From Apostichopus japonicus (lineage: Eukaryota; Echinodermata; Holothuroidea; Aspidochirotida; Stichopodidae), in assembly GCF_037975245.1 (NCBI RefSeq), contig NC_092572.1, positions 19,121,989-19,185,988 of the forward strand: a stretch of DNA of 64,000 bases, read 5' to 3'. A model generated the notes under the pieces. The model saw only the letters and a list, made by a program, of their open reading frames with translations, did no database searches and was not told the origin of the DNA. The stretch's first letter is position 1; each line of letters starts with the position of its first letter. This document shows, one piece after another, positions 47,398 to 59,308 of this stretch. The position numbers and the translations under genes were made by a program.

Positions 47398-49482
47398 AAT
47401 TTTTTTTTCCCAAACAGGTTTGCAATTGTGTGTAAATAGTAGCTCATGATTGGTCGGAGAAGTTACGTCATCACCATAGAAACCTTCACTTCGAGGTTCT
47501 GAATCCATTCGTTGCAACGAAGATATACCCGTTCAAAATTACCCGCAGCTTTTCGTAAATATATGTAGATGTGTTTGGAATTGGTTTAGAAATATTGAGC
47601 ACACTAGTATTGTATGATCTACTTTGATCGAAGATCTCTGTGAAGGCATTAATCGATAACATCGCACAGTGAAAGTTTCGTACAGGGGATAACATATGCG
47701 CTGTAGGCCTATATGTATTAAAACTGTGTATAGTAAAGGCTTCATAATTGACGCACCCCCGTAATTGACGCACCTTCAATTATTACTAGCAACGATACAG
47801 CAGGCCACTTAAACTTGTTGCAGTCTAGCAGAATTAGATATTTCATGAGTTTGAATCCATTTCAGCTATTTGCTGACCAAATTGTGGCACTTGTTAAGCT
47901 TTTAAAACCCTCCCCCTAGTTTTGCACGTTTTTTGGGCATTTGGAAATCTTACACCTTAAAAATAACCAACATTACCTCAATATGATAACACTACTCTCT
48001 GGGGTGACATCCCTATGTTCCGACGTCTCTATGTTCCGACGTCTCTATGTTCCGACGTCTCTATGTTCCGACAAATTGTTTGGACTCTAATTTTTTTGAC
48101 CAAATTTTAGTCGGACCCCATTTGTGACCCAATTTTTTTCGGACCCCATTTTTTTGGACCAAACTTTTTGGGGACCCAATTTTGTGGGACCCATATTTTT
48201 TTGTGCAAAATTTTTACCAACATGTTTTCGGACCAAATTTTATTCTGACCAATGTTTTTTGGGACCCAATTATTTTTGGACCAGTTTTTTCGGACCCAAA
48301 TTTTTTTGGGACCCAACTTTTGGACCAACATGATTTCTGACCAATTTTTTCCCTGACCCCTAATTAGATCCCCAAAAAATGGGTCCCAAAAATTAAGTCC
48401 GAAAAAATGGGTCCCCACAAATTGGGTCCACAAAAATTAAGTTCAAACAAAATTGGGTCCACAAAAAAATTTGGGTGAACAAAAATTGGGCCAGAAAAAA
48501 ATTGGGTTCGAAAAAATGGGCCCGAAAAAAATTGGGTCCAAAAAATTTGGGTCCTAAAAAAATGGGATCCGAAAAAAATTGGGTCACAAAAAAATGGGTC
48601 CGAAAATGAGTCCAAACAATTTGTCGGAACATAGAGACGTCGGAACATAGAGACGTCGGAACATAGAGACGTCGGAACATAGAGACGTCGGAACATAGAG
48701 ACGTCGGAACATAGAGACGTCGGAACATAGAGATGTAACCCTCTCTGGGACCTGACCTGTCAGAGCTTAGATGCTCAGAGCATAACAAACAGCATCTAAA
48801 GTCAATGGATGTATACTAAGGCCTACACTACAGTTAGCTTATCGACGAATGTGTCAATTTAGGGGTATGAAAGAACTTGACACGGCAGACATTTTGTGGT
48901 CAAATTCTGCTCAATTGTACGGTGCATAAGCACAGAACCTTAAATATTTTGAGATCATAACATTTCTGAGGAACTACACATATGAAAAACACATACAGTT
49001 GAGTGATTTGGATTTTTCCTTGATAGACATCGTTGATCAAATCCTTAAGTGCGTCAATTATGAGCCCACCATGCTACACAGTGCAGTGACGGAAATATAT
49101 CATACTGTACACTATACTGTTTTGCGTATATTCATTCAAGACTGTACTCGCGTCGTGAAGTTGATTTTGTTGTAGGCCTACCCATCCCACGAAACGAATT
49201 CTGATTTCAATAGAACGGCTGACGAATCTTGGATGACGTAAACACGAACCCGATAGAATGTAGCATATGTATCATAAGTAAGGTCAACAGGTTATCCATG
49301 CATTAAAAGTCAAGTTAGGGCGTTTGCAGGGAAATCGCGTAACAAGACTTTATTAAGTGTCAGTGTGTAACTCAGTGTATGCCTTCGAACTTCCAAGCGA
49401 TGGTCATTATTGATGCTGACGTCACGAGCAATCTGATTGGCTGAAAACTCCGTAATTGCAAACCTGTTTGGGAAAAAAAATT
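47398..49482. mobile_element. 2.1-kb inverted-repeat element replacing A block 8,788-10,461
   Basis: The ends are near-perfect ~29-bp inverted repeats: cccaaacaggtttgcaatt at 47,409-47,427 and aattgcaaacctgtttggg at 49,454-49,472, each with a T/A run outside. Just inside each end lie a CRE-like word (ttacgtca at about 47,464; tgacgtca at about 49,418) and an inverted CCAAT box (attgg). A second nested pair, cataattgacgcac (47,743-47,756) and gtgcgtcaattatg (49,049-49,062), lies within. No transposase frame is visible. No target duplication is obvious, and copy A is not an empty site. The superfamily is unknown. Confidence 0.7.
48003..48740. mobile_element. TU/FB-like foldback element with tandem-repeat arms (738 bp)
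   Basis: The left arm begins ggtgacatc and has four copies of a 16-bp unit (gtctctatgttccgac). The right arm has seven copies of its reverse complement and ends gatgtaacc. An 8-bp duplication ctctctgg flanks it (47,995-48,002 and 48,741-48,748). The interior is itself a degenerate palindrome of ggaccc-aattttttt words on the left half and their complements on the right, centred near 48,370. Foldback elements with tandem-repeat arms and 8-bp target duplications are known as TU in sea urchins and FB in Drosophila. No protein is encoded. Confidence 0.85.
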
Positions 49483-51052
49483 GTGGACGGGATTTGAACG
49501 GCGGACTGCTTGTCGATTACCCCCTATTGAATAACTTGCGAGGATTATATACTAGTGTGGAATTCCAAACTGTCACAGTCACTCTGTACACAATTTCTCC
49601 TTGAATCACCTCGTAGAAATAACACTACTGATTTAATTAAGTTACCTCATGGTCGCAGTTCAAACCTCATATTTGTATACCATTGTCTACTGATTTTGCA
49701 GGATAGTCCTCCCCCCCCCCACCCCACCCCACCCCGCGGAAGTTGCTTCATTGAAGGAGTAGTTAGTATACACGAGAAATTATATTATTCAATAGCGACC
49801 TCTATTTATGAAGTTAAACAGCTCATGTGTTACATTTCTCACAAATTTAGAAGCAAACATAACCTGATTGGTTGGATTGATTTATCATTGCCATACCACT
49901 CACCATATTGTTGACTGAGTGTCACGTGAAAAGAACAATGATGAAAAGAACAATGACGAAAAGAACAATGGACTCGAATAGGAATGTATGTGGTCCACTT
50001 GTCACTTAATATAGTAGCATCGTTTGACAGCAGTCAACAGTATGTTCATTTACCACGAAAAAACTAAAATAGTGTAAGGATTTCAGAATTGATAACAAAG
50101 CGTACCTCTACGAAACTGAAATTACCTTTGGAAGAGGGTAAGAACGTCGGGTTAGAGAAGTGGTAAAAGGGTGCGGAAGTTGTCCATAGCAAAACACCTA
50201 TGTCACTTAAAACAACTTTTCGAGATGAGTTATTTCTTTGGAGGGGAAGGAGGGAGGGGGGCTACCAGAATTAAATGCCATGTCAAAATTATTCATTTTA
50301 TCTTGACTAGTCAACTAACAAATAAAAGTAGGAACATTTTTTTCGCTTTTACGTGTGACGTATATAAACACTGAATGGAACAGTTAAATTACTACGAATA
50401 AAATTTACATTTTCTTATTTAACGCTTCCAAAGCCACTTTCAGTTACACGCATTGGCTTGTGAGAATGCGTTCTCTTGAGTTTTGTTAGATGCCTTGAAA
50501 CACGTATCACATAAGTTGAAAACGCTGCTCTGATTGGTTGTTTCGCGGATGCGTAGTAGAAACCGTGGTGGGTTACGGACCGTTGCTTTGCCATAGATGC
50601 GACCCGTCTCATCTCGACCGTTGTTACGGGCAAAACATCGTCGATATAGTCGGCCAGTTGAGCTTACGACAGTCAGATTAATTTAAATTGGGATAAACAA
50701 AAATAACGTTGATCACGAACCGACTCGAAAGTGCCGTTAAGTGGAATTTCGTGGTAAAGTCGGGCAGTTTGCATATGGGTTAAAGATTACGATTGAAAAT
50801 CATGGGTTTAAAACACCGTGTGAAAAACCATTAAATATGTGATATCTCCCAACTGAATAAGAAATTTCTTAATTATTATTATTTGGAGGGGGGGGGGGGG
50901 GCTTTTCATGACAGTTATGTACGTATTGTATGTATTTTAGATCCTCCTGCTGGAACTCGCGAAGAAGCCATCATTGGATTATCAAAGCCGCAAGCTGACC
51001 GAAGTCAGTCTCTTACATTCATATTTAACGTCCATGATTATGAATTGTCAAT

Positions 51053-51778
51053 CGTCAACAACTCTGTAACTGGACGAAATACATTAATCTAGGAGTGACT
51101 CGAACTCGGGACCTTATGACTGAAAGGCACCGGAGTTACCCACTGAGCTATCATTCCATGATAGCTATCTCTATCACATTAGATCAATAACGATGATTGG
51201 GTTTTTGTCTCATATAAACTTCAATAAACAGTTTTAAAAGTTTGTTAGCCTGAAGGAAAAAAAAGAACAAAGGTCCGATGCGATATCCACCACATATAAA
51301 ACTGCTTGAGTCAAAGCAGCTCCAATTCTAGCATGCCGAAAACCATCATTGTTTTTTCTTCAAACGGTACTTTCGTGGCGGTTCTGATTCAACGCCAGAT
51401 GGCTCTTAGATATCAATGAATGAATATAGTGTATCAGTGTGGGCCAATTATTCCATCATGTCCGTAAAGGTGCCGTACCTCAATTGACAATTGTACTTTT
51501 CGTTGACTTTCACTCTTCTAAATTCTTTAATTTTCAAGAACGTCTTATATAAGTTTGTTTTCCACAATTAAGGATCCTTCCCACATGCAAAAGTTTATGG
51601 CTTGAGCTATTTTCTTCCTTGGAAATTTTAACCCAAAACAGCAGATGGTTTAGCATCATCTTCCCAACCACCCATGTTTCTAGCTCTCGAGTTAAATGGA
51701 AACTTCCTGTTAGACCAACCAAAGTTCTAAAATTGCATTAATTTCATACTCTTAATCTCTCAAATGTTCCTTAATTTG
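51053..51778. other. B-only 0.73-kb segment containing a tRNA-like sequence
   Basis: Copy A runs tgaattgtcaattgatgacg without a break (about 12,086). B has about 726 extra bases after tgaattgtcaat. The tRNA-like part sits near its left end. There is no clear poly(A) or target duplication. It could be a SINE plus other sequence. Confidence 0.6.
51092..51157 (-). tRNA. tRNA-like sequence (SINE head or tRNA pseudogene), copy B only
   Basis: On the minus strand it has acceptor bases ggaatga / tcactcc (6 of 7 pairs), an A-box-like tagctcagtgggta and a B-box gagttcgagtc. The anticodon arm folds only with an 8-base loop, so a functional tRNA is unlikely. Its presence inside a B-only segment points to a mobile tRNA-derived repeat. 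Confidence 0.4.
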
Positions 51779-53788
51779 ATGATGACGTCAGCTCCTCAGT
51801 GAATATACCTTTGGTAATTTTAATTATTAATGTTAATCAATAATTGTAATTAACTCAACCAAAACGTTTTCTTTCATTATAAACGACAGAACATCCTTAA
51901 TTGGATATTTGTCCTCGGATATTCGTCCTTGACAAATTTTACAAAACATTGTTTGTCACATGTCATTTGAGTCCATGGCAGGTTCTTATGTTCCCCCATT
52001 GAGTTTTGTGTTGCATCTGAGGAACTGATCTATAATGGTCTGTGTATTAGATTAGGTTAAATGGTCCAGTCACTTTAACTGACGAGCATCAATTGTCTCA
52101 CGGTATCATTTCTCAAAAAATTGAATGTGGTATACATCTACATACATCATATCAAAAAGTCGTCCACGAGGGGCTTTATGGCCCAATTTCGTAACAGCCC
52201 CATTCAACATCACAACACGGTTGTCTTTTCTTAAATACATTTGCATTCTTAAATTTGCTTGTCTTAAAAGGTTACTTTACCATACTACTTTTCGAAAACA
52301 GAAGTATATATGTATGTATGTATTTTAGATCCTCCTCCAACTCGCGAAGAAGCCTCATTGGCTTATCAAAGCCGCAAGCTGACCGAAGTCAGTCTCTTAC
52401 ATTCATATTTCGGTTTGATTCAAGTCGGTTTATTCCACGCTGGCAACCGGAAATGAAACAAACCTGGTGGTCCACCCCGGTAAGACCATATTCATTGACC
52501 CTCACCGTTCCTCAATCGTCCGTCTAACTCTTGACATATGATACTATTCCATGCCCCCATTGCCCCTCCTCCCCCCCCCCCGTCCCGTGGAGACCGATAT
52601 CATAATTCCATAAACTCCTTCTAAAATTGTCTTGAGTGGACAAGAATCGCCAGTTACGTGGCAAAGGCGATCCGCTGATGTCATTACTAGCATATAATAT
52701 TCAAATGAACGAGTGTAGACGATGTATTGATGTATGTATCACATCAGCATCCGGTCAGGAGCAATAATAACCCCCACGATACACACACATACACCCACAC
52801 ACACCATCTAAATAAGAAATTGAAGAGAATCCAGGTTCGCTGAGTGATGAAAAATTACCCTGCAGTAACTTCGCAGTATCAGTATGTATTAATAGTATTG
52901 TATAGAAAGAAAAGAATAACACATTGCTCATTTGTATGGGTTTCTTACACTACCACGTTTGTTCCACCACCGCATCTCAACAAGAATAGAAAAACAAACA
53001 AATGGTACCCATTGTTGATTACAATCAATATCGGTGTCGAGAAATCAAGTCATGCAACATATTGTACGCAATTGTGTATCAGGCAAATTCACGACTTAGA
53101 ATAAACTAGTGTTACTAAAACGATCAAGAACTGCGATAATCTGAATGGAAATATGGGACCAACTTATCCCTAATCAAGAGTAAACGGGACCTTACAATTG
53201 TCGGACAGCAACACATGACCGTCAATATGGTACATCGAGTTCCTTTTTGAAACAGTCCGAATATGAGACGAGATGGAAGAAAAACGACTTACAACAAGTC
53301 TATTTCCCAGCAACATGGCAGTATCTTCATCTCATGCATTCACGACCTCAACATTCGTATAGTTGATAGTACCGTGAACTTGAAAAACTTACACAGCACT
53401 GTCGTTATAGTACTGTACTGGGCCCGAAGTTATTAATATTATCAAATCGTGTGAACCTTAGCCTGGTATATTCTTTCCTGACTTTGCCGAACGAAACAGT
53501 TTCACAGACATGTTTAATTAACATCGGATTCGAGTTGGAAGTTGGGCAGGTCACCGAAACGCAATCAAGAGGTGAGATTTTGTGGTACTGGTAGGCTAGT
53601 TCTGTTGCACTAGGATAGGGCCGAATATAGGAGGCTAAGTTAGTGTTTTTAGTCCTACTCTAGCGTAAAGTACAGTCAGATCAGAGTAAGTTAGGCCAGC
53701 AGTTGGACCGAGGCTTATCTTGTGTGATGTAAGCTAGGCTTGATAATATCTGATCAAATGTAACATATTCACTATTTTACATGTTGGG

Positions 53789-53816
53789 CCTACAGTAGGC
53801 CTAGGCCTACTGTAGG
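53789..53816. repeat. 28-bp perfect palindrome, copy B
   Basis: Unchanged counterpart of 14,012-14,039. Confidence 0.9.
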
Positions 53817-54394
53817 TAACAAACTAACCTTAGACCATGAAAGAAGAAACCGAGCAACTCTGATAATGCCTAATTATTTTGATGTTTTCCATTCATCAGC
53901 AAAAGTTGGTTGCCTAACTCGGCCTAAGTCAGGTTAGGCCTGAAAAGTCAGAGGCTAAAGTCTAGGCTATGCATTTCTAACAAACAAAAACTGTGGCAAG
54001 GCACTCACTGGGCTGTGGTTACAGTAATACCTATGTGGCACTGGTAGTGAAAAGTGGTAGGCTAATGATATTAGCCACTTTGGAAAACTGTTCTGGCATC
54101 TGAATGTGCAGATGCGTCAACTCAATAAGTTACCAGAAACTAGGTCTAACTCAAATGAATGTCCGATCTTATTGTCTGGATGGCGGTGATTATTATAACA
54201 CATTGATATGATTGATGATTTCTAACAGATCTATTCTTGCATGATCATTAGAGAAGGCCATAAGCCAGTTCAGAGATACCAGCAGCTATTTATTACAGGT
54301 CGTCTGTGAATAGTAGTAGCGTCACTTACACGTATTGCGTTGAAACTCCAAATATCGATCATATTTGTACTGAAGTATTTCTCATATTTTCGCA

Positions 54395-54511
54395 ATGGAG
54401 GATGAAATATCCATTGATGATATTAAGCTATGGACGATTAAGGCTTTGAAGGGCTTTCTAAGGGGCAAGGACTTAAATTATCCGGACGAAAAGAAGAACA
54501 ACAGACACTGA
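54395..54511 (+). CDS. Short SAP-like reading frame, copy B
   Basis: 38 residues with the same start (MEDEISIDDIKLWTIKALK) and stop as 14,618-14,734. The only residue change is Glu to Asp after NYP; one further change (cat to cac) is synonymous. It resembles the first helices of a SAP-like domain and is short for a gene, possibly a remnant first exon. Confidence 0.35.
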   Translation: MEDEISIDDIKLWTIKALKGFLRGKDLNYPDEKKNNRH

Positions 54512-56848
54512 AGTAGCAAATTGGTGTTGAACCTATAATATGCCTACTGCATGAATATGATCTGCACTGGTTGTAAAGGCAAATTTATTTGAAGTTGAAA
54601 TTTGATCCAAATTTGTTTTCTCATGATCATTCACATACCAAAAAATCTTGAAGAGATGATTTTCTATCGTATTAACATGATTTGTTAACAATTATATGAC
54701 TGTACTGCAGTATGCTTGCAACGACAACAACACAGACATTATACAGAAATGACCCAAAGCGGTGGTCAAGCACATACAATAAATTCGCCCATGTGTAAGT
54801 TGCATCTCCGAACAGGCTTATATGGTCTCAAGCTTGCAGACTCAGATGCAAGTGAAATAATAATAACTACGGTGGACTATAAAGACCATATTGATACACT
54901 TGTCATGTCTCCCTTTCTTTAGATCAGACCCTCACTTAACATGAAACAGATCACTTTTTAATTATGAGAACATTGATTATTGGCAGCCCTAATTACTCAA
55001 GAAATGAATTAAGGACAATGATAAAATTTTACAACTTTTACAGGAAGCTTAAAACATTTCAAACTTCTAAACACTTAAGCAGTAAAATCTTTAAGATACC
55101 CTGGGACACCTGTTATTGTCCCTGAAGGTGTTTGCTGGGGTGCTTTGTTCAAGAAATCCCAGATTGCAGTCTTGCGATTGTGTGTGCAGTTGAGTTTGGT
55201 GTGTTTCTGGTTCAACTACATCCATGTTTTTTGTAGCCGGTGTGTAATTGTTTCTTTTGTGTGTCTCAAGTGTTTCCTGTTCCTACGATACATTCGCCTA
55301 ACTTCAGTCACTACTTTGTATGACCTGGGTGATACTTGGTTATATGTACAATTGCTCAACCAAGTATCGCCCATTAGATGATAGTGGCCTATAAAGACCA
55401 TATAGATTAATTACTACACTTGTCACAATGCCACGTTCTATGATTAAAATTTGTAGGTAATTTGAAATGGATGTATAACCTAAATATTTGAATGGGATCT
55501 AAGATAGAGAAGATGGTAAAATCAATAGAAAACAATCTACTGTAGGCCTTTAGAAGTCAAGTTTCAATTAGCCTAGATACGGAGTGGTTAATATAATGAA
55601 GAGGCAAGAATCAGACTTATATTTCTAAGTGGATGCACAAATGCTCTGCCAGAGCAATCTAAGTGCAAGACTTTTAATTTCAAATAATTTGTGAATGATC
55701 CAACATTAGCTTGATTTTTTCTCTCATGAATAAATGTTTGAGACTAATTATATCCTGTTGGAAGTGGATGCCCAGTCAAAAGACTTAAATGTGAGAACAC
55801 CCCGACATTTTGCTTAAATTACAATTTTTCTTTCATGGGTTATGTTTATGAGAATCTAAATCTAAGACTTAATAAGATGCTGGAATGGATGCTCAGATGC
55901 GGAGTGGTGACTTTTCATGGTTATGAAACCTTCAAGTAGCCATCTTGATTACTCCTAAAAAGATTAATAGTTGATTTTTATGACAATTGATCATTTTGTC
56001 TTCAGAACTGTCAAATTATTGTAAGAAAATCACCATGTAAAATATTAATAAATATGATTGTGAGGCCGACAAGAAATGAGCGTTTACAGTTTACCTTGAG
56101 TTGCTTCTTTTTTATACTTCCAATTAAATTTTGTCACTGGAGTTGAGTTGATATATTGTATGTGTGTTAAGTTGATATTGCCAGCATTGCATCATACTCC
56201 ATTTTGTCAGTAGAACAGAAGAGATGTCATACAATATCTGCACTTGAAGGTGAAACAGTTTATTTAAGAAGTTCAATTAACAGTCAGTATTTGCAATTAT
56301 TCCTCCCTCCCTCCCCCCCCTTTATAAAAGAACATAAACATTACCTGTATAGTTTAAGAAAACATTGAAAATGTGAGAATGCAATGTAGGCTTTCATGAT
56401 AGTAGCAGGGGAATCATTCATGCCTGATTGAATAATGTGGTGCTGTGCACTTAATGTGGAAAAGCATGTGATATTCTGCTTCTGTTCAATATTAAAAAAA
56501 CCAATGAACCATAACCATTAATAATTTAACTGTGTTTGGGGTGATAATTGTTCTCAGCTAACTGTATAGGTACTTTGTCTTTGTGTGGTTAATCGGACAA
56601 AACTGCTGTTTTGAAAATTGAATTTGCTGTTCGTGGGACAATAACAACATTGAACTGATGTATACACAAGTTCACTGTTGTACAGTACGCATTGATTCTA
56701 GTCAAAGTGAGAGCTCTGTCTTGGATCACACACAAAATCCATGATATATGAACTGCTCAGACTAAGTGATATACTCAGATACAATGTTAAGTGGATACAT
56801 ACGTACATGTACCTGTGTGAACATGGCCTCTTCAGATGTTTTCCTCAG
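54512..56848. other. Copy B, no gene recognised
   Basis: It includes the exact empty site of the A hAT insertion (gacctggg at 55,322-55,329) and the B-only insertion 56,510-56,655. Confidence 0.6.
56510..56655. other. B-only 146-bp insertion
   Basis: Copy A reads ccaatgaactgatg (about 19,010). B has 146 extra bases bounded by the near-repeat aatgaac / attgaac. Type unknown; the size fits a small MITE or SINE fragment. Confidence 0.65.
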
Positions 56849-57070
56849 ATTGAAATGTTCTGTGAATACAAAGAGCTAAGTTACAATGTTGAGTGTTCTT
56901 CACAGCAGTGGGTATCTTTCTGGTCTTGTATTTGTACTACAGTATGCTTTAATAACATGACTATGAGTCAGAAGAATGGTATGTCTGACAATCACACAGT
57001 GATTGCTGATACAGTCAGGGCTAGACGTCTGCATGATAATGAAATGGAGGTAAACGACAAAGGCAAATGA
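56849..57070 (+). CDS. Possible terminal exon encoding 73 residues, copy B
   Basis: Counterpart of 19,215-19,433 after the same acceptor (ttttcctcag). A 3-bp net insertion changes CTRCF to CTTVCF, and Gly becomes Asp in the tail. The frame and stop are intact. The protein is not recognised. Confidence 0.3.
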   Translation: MEMFCEYKELSYNVECSSQQWVSFWSCICTTVCFNNMTMSQKNGMSDNHTVIADTVRARRLHDNEMEVNDKGK

Positions 57071-57124
57071 ATATAATTGAAAACGCAATGAGTTGAAAAA
57101 TCCAGAACAGTGAAAAAACTTCCA

Positions 57125-57195
57125 GCCTCCACCGGGATTCGAACCAGAGCCTCCCGCTTTATAGGCGGACACCCTAACCACTAGGCTATGGACGC
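57125..57195 (-). tRNA. tRNA-like sequence (tRNA or tRNA-derived SINE head), copy B
   Basis: Counterpart of 19,488-19,558. The anticodon stem tccgc / gcggg pairs at all five positions counting one T-G, with loop ctataaa (anticodon ATA). The acceptor stem pairs at 6 of 7, and the A and B boxes are clear. This copy is closer to a foldable tRNA than copy A. Confidence 0.45.
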
Positions 57196-59308
57196 TGATT
57201 GTATGTCCATGTCGAAACCGGTAAGGAAGGTCATAATTCCAGTGTTGGCATTTGTCACCTGTATCGAACAATACTAGGTTTGGTTTTTGTTTTTGTGTTC
57301 AAAGTGTCTCTTTCGAAATCCGGCTTGAGGAATCACAAATGATTTCGAGTTGGTTAGCATCATGTTTGATCTTTAGAGTAAGGCAAATATGTCACCAACT
57401 GAAACCACACATGTATACATGTACCTTTCCATCCAGCTAACCAGCCAAAATTTGGTACATTTCAGTTTCTCTGGGCTGCCCTCCTTTGACCCACTCCCAA
57501 GTGAAAGTAACACCCACTTACTAATTAAGTGATCTAACATTCTGAAGTATAGCGTCGGCATATTTTGTGGACAAAAGCTATCCATCTATAAGCAGTGGTG
57601 TTGCCAGACATTTCAATCTTGGGGGCACTGGGGGGGGGGGTATTTCACTTAATTAGGGGGCACAGTGTTGGTTTGTGAATGCCATCCTGGGGGAGATATC
57701 TAAGGTGAGTGGGTGTCACCCTCCCCTTTTGAGTAATTTTTGAATAATTAAGGGTCCTTAGATGCAATCTGGTGCTATATTTTGCAACTTGAAGTAACTT
57801 TATGTTCAAGAATTTTTGAGCTTAGTCTGTCCGATATTTTTTTTTTCAAAATGAGGCAGATAAAGCTTTTGTTTGAGTATTTTTATTAACATTGCAAACC
57901 CCATCTGGGGGACACAATTTTTTGGGGACTCCCCCCCCTCAGGCCACCCCCTGGTGACGCCACTGTCTATGAGAATCGTCTTGGTTTGACCTGTACGTGT
58001 ACATACAACACACTGATAAGTATCCTTTTGAATTTTTGGCTTTAGTTAGATATTTCATTTGATACCAGATTATCGTGAATTGGTTTCATTTCAAACTACT
58101 GTATGCTCAGATTTGTACTGTGGGGTGTACTGCATATTACTGTCCATAAATGCAGTTTGGAAATGTGTATGCGACTGTATTTTCACACACACACCTCCTG
58201 GCTTTAAAAGTCCTACTATTGATGTGAAGCTTTTTTTTTTAGGCCTTGATATGAAAGTAAAAAAGAAAAGCAAGTAAGGAAACTAATGTGAGAGCATGAC
58301 GAAAACACTCTCTCAAGTGAATGATAAAAGATATGCGTGTTCAACCTGCCCTGTGAAGTTTAATTAAGTGGTATACTGCACTGCCCAATGGTTTATTGTA
58401 GGGCAAGTTTTACTGTAATTTATGAACCTTAACAAGGGTCTAGACAATTCCACAAACGATCTCTTGATTTAGAACCTCAATCATGTTAAGAGAAGTTATA
58501 TTGTGTAGGACTGTTAACTGTATTAAAGGTCATGATCTAGTATTGCCCAGGGCTGAGTAATATGCTAGCAAGACATATATAAATTCATGTTGTGTTTCTG
58601 GAGCTCTGGTCATGATAAGACTAAATTTTGATGTTTGGTGGTATGGCAAGGAATGACCATGATGAGATGCAAAAAGAATACCAATGGTTTTTGTTTTTGT
58701 TTTTTTGTGAGCATTTTTTTTTTAAATATTTTTTTATTATCATTCCAACAAGAGTCCAAACAATGTACAATTCATAATAACATATACTTTATGACCAATC
58801 GTCAATATTAATGACAACAACAAATAAATCAGTAAACTTCAAATAAAGATTTCCACTTATGCCATCTGATATCAAAAGCATTTTGCTTTACTAGTTTGAT
58901 ACATAAACTTTTGTTTTAAATAAAAATTCTTTAAATCAAGTTTGATTTAAAGAAAACCAATGGTTGGCTCAATTAAAACAGTAAACGCTTTGATCTGCAG
59001 ATAATTTATTTTGAATTTGGAAGTTGTTTGGTTTTATTTTCTGTCAAATTGTTTCTGTTGACTTAACAGGTGAAAACAGAGCTCTCAACAATATGCTATA
59101 TATAGAACGAGACTGGTACTCAAATCTCTTGTACTTGGAGACACACTCCTATTCTAGCACATATATATCCGTACTGGTACTCAAATCTCATGGACTTGTA
59201 CTCGTACGTGACATGACGTAACAGTTGCGGTTATTGCAATGTCAACACTGTGTGAACATTCAGATTATATTTTTGTGCTGTATTTCATTAACTTTGGAAG
59301 TACCAGTC
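57196..59308. other. Right end of copy B, no gene recognised
   Basis: It contains the MITE-like piece bounded by gtggtgttgccagac (about 57,596) and ggtgacgccactgtc (about 57,952) and the retroposed insertion 58,690-58,965. Homology to A ends at 59,308. Confidence 0.6.
58690..58965 (-). mobile_element. Retroposed A-tailed sequence in copy B with ~15-bp target duplication
   Basis: The insertion reads on the minus strand as AT-rich sequence, then aatgataataaa and an A-rich tail (seen as ttttgtttttgttttttt on the plus strand at 58,687-58,707). It is flanked by agaataccaatggtt (58,675-58,689) and agaaaaccaatggtt (58,951-58,965). Copy A has the single site at 21,053-21,067. Polyadenylation word, A tail and long target duplication indicate LINE-driven copying of an RNA 3' end. 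Confidence 0.82.

Larger units (their letters stand above)
49483..54394. other. Central copy B, no gene recognised
   Basis: Collinear with A 10,462-14,617 apart from the insertion at about 51,053-51,778. The word cttatcaaagccgcaagct occurs at both about 50,980 (as ggattatcaaa) and 52,360, so a ~100-bp piece is duplicated within B. Confidence 0.6.

Noticed and set aside
48107-48788. Frames rich in Phe/Gly/Pro-Lys and repeated MFRRLYVPTSLCSDVS
   Set aside because: Artefacts of the foldback element's arms and T-run core. The tandem units were also considered as a CRISPR array and rejected: no spacers, inverted arms, eukaryotic context.
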